From Candidatus Aquidulcis sp. (GTDB lineage: Bacteria > Chloroflexota > Anaerolineae > Anaerolineales > UBA4823): 64,000 nucleotides of DNA. Position 1 is the first letter of the stretch. Every line of letters begins with the position of its first letter. The stretch lies in contig DYIZ01000006.1 in NCBI GenBank assembly GCA_020723385.1, forward strand, positions 16,958 to 80,957. Direction: 5' to 3'. The position numbers and the translations under genes are program-made. The notes beneath the pieces are model-generated. The model searched no databases and had not been told where the DNA came from. It saw only the letters and a program-made list of their open reading frames with translations. This document shows positions 61,317-64,000 of the stretch, piece by piece.

Positions 61317-62579
61317 ATGCCTGTGAGCGCCGCATCAGTTCCACCCGGTCCAAAATTTTTAGTTCCCGGCCAATATTACCTGCCCCTGGCCTGTAATCCG
61401 GCTGGCTTTTTGACGAAGCTGGCGCACGAATACGGTGACATGGTGATGTTGCGATGGTTGGGTATGCCCATCTATATGCTCAACCACCCTCATTTCGTTC
61501 ACACGGTTTTGGCGGCTCGGCAGGATAATTTCACCGATGGGCCTGCGGTGCGGCGAGTGCAGCGAATCTTTGGCAGCCGGCAGTATGCCGATGCGGGACG
61601 CGCTGCACTGAAAAAGTGGCGGCTCGTACCGCCGGTGTTCCACACCTATCGGTTGGAATCATACGCCGATGGGATGGTTGGTTATACCGCGCTGTGCGCA
61701 GCAGCCTGGGAAGAAGGCCAGACGGTGGATATCGTTGAAGTCATGCGCAGGCTGACTTTGACCATCGTCGGGATGGCGTTGTTCGAGGTATACGAGGAAA
61801 AAGATGCGTTGATGTTGGGCCAGACGGTTTCCGAATTATGGACGACGGGAAGCAGGAGGCCAATCCGGCAGATTGGCGAGCGGTTCGAAGCATTCCTGGC
61901 CTTGCGGGCCTCCTTCGAAGCGGGAGCTTCCCAACCGGCAGGGAGCGCGCCAACCGAGGATAACTCTGCGCCCGACGGGGCTTCGGCGTTGTACCTCGCC
62001 GGTCATGAAATCGTCTCTCCGGCGCTGGCCTGGACCTGGCAATTGCTGGCCCAGCACCCGCAGGTCGAGGCGAAACTGCACGCCGAGCTGGATGCTGTGC
62101 TGGCAAACCGCTTGCCGGGGGCGGGTGATCTGGAGCGCCTGCCTTACACCCGGCAGGTCTTTGCCGAGGCGCTGAGATTGTATCCGCCGGTGTGGGTGAT
62201 GGCCCGCCAGTCGGTGAATGACGATGTGTTGGGCGGGTTTGTCATTCCCGGCGGGGCGGTGGTGCTGCTGAGCCAATGGGTGATGCACCGCGATGCGCGC
62301 TATTACCCCGACCCGCTGCGCTTCGACCCCAACCGCTGGCTGCCGGAGGCGGCCGCGGCCCGTCCGAGCGATGCTTATTTCCCGTTTGGCTCATGCCAAT
62401 CTTTCTCGACGAGTGAGCGCTTTGCCTGGATGGAAGGCGTGCTGATCCTGGCAACGCTGGCCCAACGCTGGCGGCTGCGCGCCGTATCCACCCCGGCAGC
62501 CAAACCCCAACTGGCGCAGACCTTCCGCCCTCCCCGCTTGATGATGCGGGTGGAGAGGCGAATGGCAAATGGCGTATAG
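61317..62579 (+). CDS. cytochrome P450-fold protein lacking the heme-ligand Cys
   Basis: A 420-residue protein of the P450 fold: EALRLYPP carries the ExxR motif, FDPNRW is the next block, and the C-terminal core continues ERFAWMEGVLILATLAQRW. The canonical heme loop F-G-x-G-x-R-x-C-x-G reads FPFGSCQSFSTSERF, with Ser at the Cys position. The I-helix AGHETT is AGHEIV, so the oxygen-activating Thr is missing. The region before it is ~50 residues shorter than usual. Neither other frame restores the motif. The frame is intact, so this is a pseudoenzyme or very recent pseudogene. ATG 61317 follows GAGGAT; an upstream GTG at 61248 is possible. The C-terminal MANGV comes from a repeat array. Confidence 0.7.
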   Translation: MPVSAASVPPGPKFLVPGQYYLPLACNPAGFLTKLAHEYGDMVMLRWLGMPIYMLNHPHFVHTVLAARQDNFTDGPAVRRVQRIFGSRQYADAGRAALKKWRLVPPVFHTYRLESYADGMVGYTALCAAAWEEGQTVDIVEVMRRLTLTIVGMALFEVYEEKDALMLGQTVSELWTTGSRRPIRQIGERFEAFLALRASFEAGASQPAGSAPTEDNSAPDGASALYLAGHEIVSPALAWTWQLLAQHPQVEAKLHAELDAVLANRLPGAGDLERLPYTRQVFAEALRLYPPVWVMARQSVNDDVLGGFVIPGGAVVLLSQWVMHRDARYYPDPLRFDPNRWLPEAAAARPSDAYFPFGSCQSFSTSERFAWMEGVLILATLAQRWRLRAVSTPAAKPQLAQTFRPPRLMMRVERRMANGV

Positions 62580-62597
62580 CTTATGGCGAATGGCTCT
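62557..62597. repeat. GGCGAAT heptad array at the P450-like gene end
   Basis: Units GGCGAAT, GGCAAAT, GGCGTAT, AGCTTAT, GGCGAAT, GGCTCTT follow without a gap. The P450-like stop codon (62577-62579) lies in the third and fourth units. Confidence 0.8.
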
Positions 62598-62710
62598 TCC
62601 AGCATTTTCGGGAACAGCATCCTGAGCGTAGTCGCAGGATAAACGTATGACGAAACGAAGTTCCGCGCGCTCAATGTTCATGACTTCTTGCCGATAACGG
62701 TAGAACCCTT

Positions 62711-63865
62711 ATGAAAACGCCTTTTTCTGTCATGCTCAAGCCGCGCGGGGCCATTTGCAATTTGAGCTGCGCTTATTGTTATTACCTGCCCAAGGAGCAG
62801 CTCTACCCCGGCAGCGATTTTTGCATGTCCGAGGCGGTGCTGGAGGCGTTCACCCGCCAATACCTGGCGGCTCATCCGGGGCCGGAGGTGGTTTTCGCCT
62901 GGCAGGGCGGCGAGCCGCTGCTGATGGGACTGGAATTCTTCGAGCGGGCAGCAGCCTTACAGCGCCAGTACTGCCCTCCGGGCAAATTCGTCTCGAACAC
63001 GATCCAGACCAACGCTGTGCTGGTCAATGATGATTGGGCCAGGTTCTTCAAGCGGAATAATTTCCTGATCGGCGTCAGCCTGGATGGGCCGCAGGCGATG
63101 CACGACGCCTACCGTCTCGACCGGGGTGGGCATCCTTCTTTCGAGCGCACGATGGCCGGCCTGCGGCGCTTGCAAGCTCACGGGGTGGAGATCAATCTGC
63201 TGACCACCGTCCACTCGGCCAACGCGCCCCACCCGCTCGATGTGTATCGCTTCCTGCGGGACGAGGCCGGGGTGTTGTTCATGCAGTTCATCCCCATTGT
63301 CGAGCGCGCCGCCGATGGCGGGGTCACGGAGCGCAGCGTGGGCGCGCTGGAATATGGCGATTTTCTGACGACCATCTTCGACGAGTGGGTGCGGCGTGAC
63401 GTGGGGCGCGTGTTCGTGCAATTGTTCGATGTGGCCCTGGGGGTGTACCTGGGACACCCGGCCGGTTTGTGCATCTTTGCCGAGACGTGCGGGCAGGGGC
63501 TGGCGCTGGAACACACCGGCGACCTGTACGCCTGCGACCACTTCGTTGACATCCCCCACCGTCTGGGCAACATCCAGGGGACGCTGCTCCCCAATCTGGT
63601 TGCCTCCCCCGGCCAGCGCAAGTTCGGCCTCTCCAAGCGGGCCAGCCTGCCTCACGAGTGCCGCGCCTGCAAAGTTCGCTTCTTGTGCAATGGCGAGTGC
63701 CCTAAAAACCGCTTCATCCCGTCGCCCGGCGGGGATGGCGGGCTGAATTATCTGTGCGCTGGATACAAAGCCTTCTTTACTCACATTGACCACCCGATGC
63801 GGCTCATGGCGGCGGAGCTGCGCGGAGGGCGGCCAGCAACCAATATCATGGCGGTGAAATATTGA
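62711..63865 (+). CDS. anaerobic sulfatase-maturase-like radical SAM protein
   Basis: A 384-residue radical-SAM protein of the anSME/SPASM type. The SAM cluster motif is CNLSCAYC (C16, C20, C23). SPASM cysteines are CGQGLALEHTGDLYAC, CRACKVRFLC, CNGECPKNRF and YLCAGYKAFF. It should convert a Ser or Cys of a sulfatase to formylglycine without oxygen, but no sulfatase gene is in the window. The start is ATG 62711 (MKTPFSVMLKP). It follows a 131-bp gap with a repeat and a CCTGAGC motif. Confidence 0.85.
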   Translation: MKTPFSVMLKPRGAICNLSCAYCYYLPKEQLYPGSDFCMSEAVLEAFTRQYLAAHPGPEVVFAWQGGEPLLMGLEFFERAAALQRQYCPPGKFVSNTIQTNAVLVNDDWARFFKRNNFLIGVSLDGPQAMHDAYRLDRGGHPSFERTMAGLRRLQAHGVEINLLTTVHSANAPHPLDVYRFLRDEAGVLFMQFIPIVERAADGGVTERSVGALEYGDFLTTIFDEWVRRDVGRVFVQLFDVALGVYLGHPAGLCIFAETCGQGLALEHTGDLYACDHFVDIPHRLGNIQGTLLPNLVASPGQRKFGLSKRASLPHECRACKVRFLCNGECPKNRFIPSPGGDGGLNYLCAGYKAFFTHIDHPMRLMAAELRGGRPATNIMAVKY

Positions 63866-63873
63866 ACTTTTAT

Positions 63874-63960
63874 CACGAATAGTGGCGCGAATAAACGAAT
63901 GTCACGAATATTTTGATTTTGAATTCGTGACATTCGTCCATTCGTGTTATTCGTGATCGA
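63874..63960. repeat. CACGAATA / ATTCGTG array at the window end
   Basis: CACGAATAGTGGCGCGAATAAACGAATGTCACGAAT units face ATTCGTGACATTCGTCC, ATTCGTGTTATTCGTG. It lies after the radical-SAM gene, to the end of the window. Confidence 0.8.
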
Positions 63961-64000
63961 ATTTACTCGGTAACTGAATCAGCATTTTACAGGAGAGTTG

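Overview
The window is a 64 kb piece of a GC-rich bacterial chromosome, most likely an anaerobic member of Chloroflexota (Anaerolineae-like). This is inferred from the style of the lipoproteins with long Thr/Pro linkers, the paired AI-2E permeases, the class of secreted proteins ending in a LPII-type tail, the tungsten aldehyde oxidoreductase, the anaerobic radical-SAM maturase and the sugar-phosphate type microcompartment. No marker gene fixes the taxon.

Layout. 1-9.5 kb: a plus-strand DNA-repair block (SWIM-SNF2 helicase, AddB, AddA), then recQ and a beta-propeller lipoprotein on the minus strand. 13-18.4 kb: a VanZ-like protein, two secreted proteins, an SDR dehydrogenase, a C39 peptidase-TPR protein, a GNAT remnant and a small damaged gene. 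18.4-24 kb: a MiaB-like methylthiotransferase, a MoaD-like protein, a tungsten aldehyde:ferredoxin oxidoreductase with its polyferredoxin, and metK under a SAM-I riboswitch. 24-33 kb: frr-uppS-cdsA, a GH25-like hydrolase, and pheS-pheT under a T-box leader. 32.4-47.7 kb: PlsC, PpiC lipoprotein, dnaA, two AI-2E permeases, sortase, an MFS/glycosyltransferase/Nudix/heparinase-like cluster and a signal peptidase group. 47.8-54.3 kb: a ten-gene bacterial microcompartment (BMC) operon of the sugar-phosphate-utilising type (rpiB, deoC, three EutN pentamers, aldehyde dehydrogenase, BMC-H, EutJ, BMC-T, one unnamed protein). 54.4-59.3 kb: der, ybbR, cdaA, coaE-GNAT. 59.4-64 kb: a 2-hydroxyacid dehydrogenase, HAD hydrolase, a P450-like protein and an anaerobic sulfatase-maturase-like protein.

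How the parts work together. In the BMC operon DeoC would split deoxyribose-5-phosphate into glyceraldehyde-3-phosphate and acetaldehyde, the shell would retain the aldehyde, and the CoA-acylating dehydrogenase would make acetyl-CoA. DeoC, RpiB and the dehydrogenase each carry an encapsulation-peptide-like helix. AddA, AddB, RecQ and the SNF2 protein look like a double-strand-break processing set.

The most unusual feature is not a gene. The window is sown with short repeat arrays built from degenerate 7-bp (sometimes 8- or 10-bp) units, usually facing each other as hairpins. They belong to many sequence families but share one architecture. They lie between genes, between the genes of the BMC operon, inside the variable parts of two riboregulators (SAM-I P3 stem and T-box leader), and in frame inside at least eight protein genes. 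The second most unusual item is a P450-fold protein whose heme-ligand cysteine region is replaced, so that serine stands where the cysteine should be. A third pattern is a set of seven genes with a -10 box 6-7 nt before the start codon, implying leaderless mRNAs.
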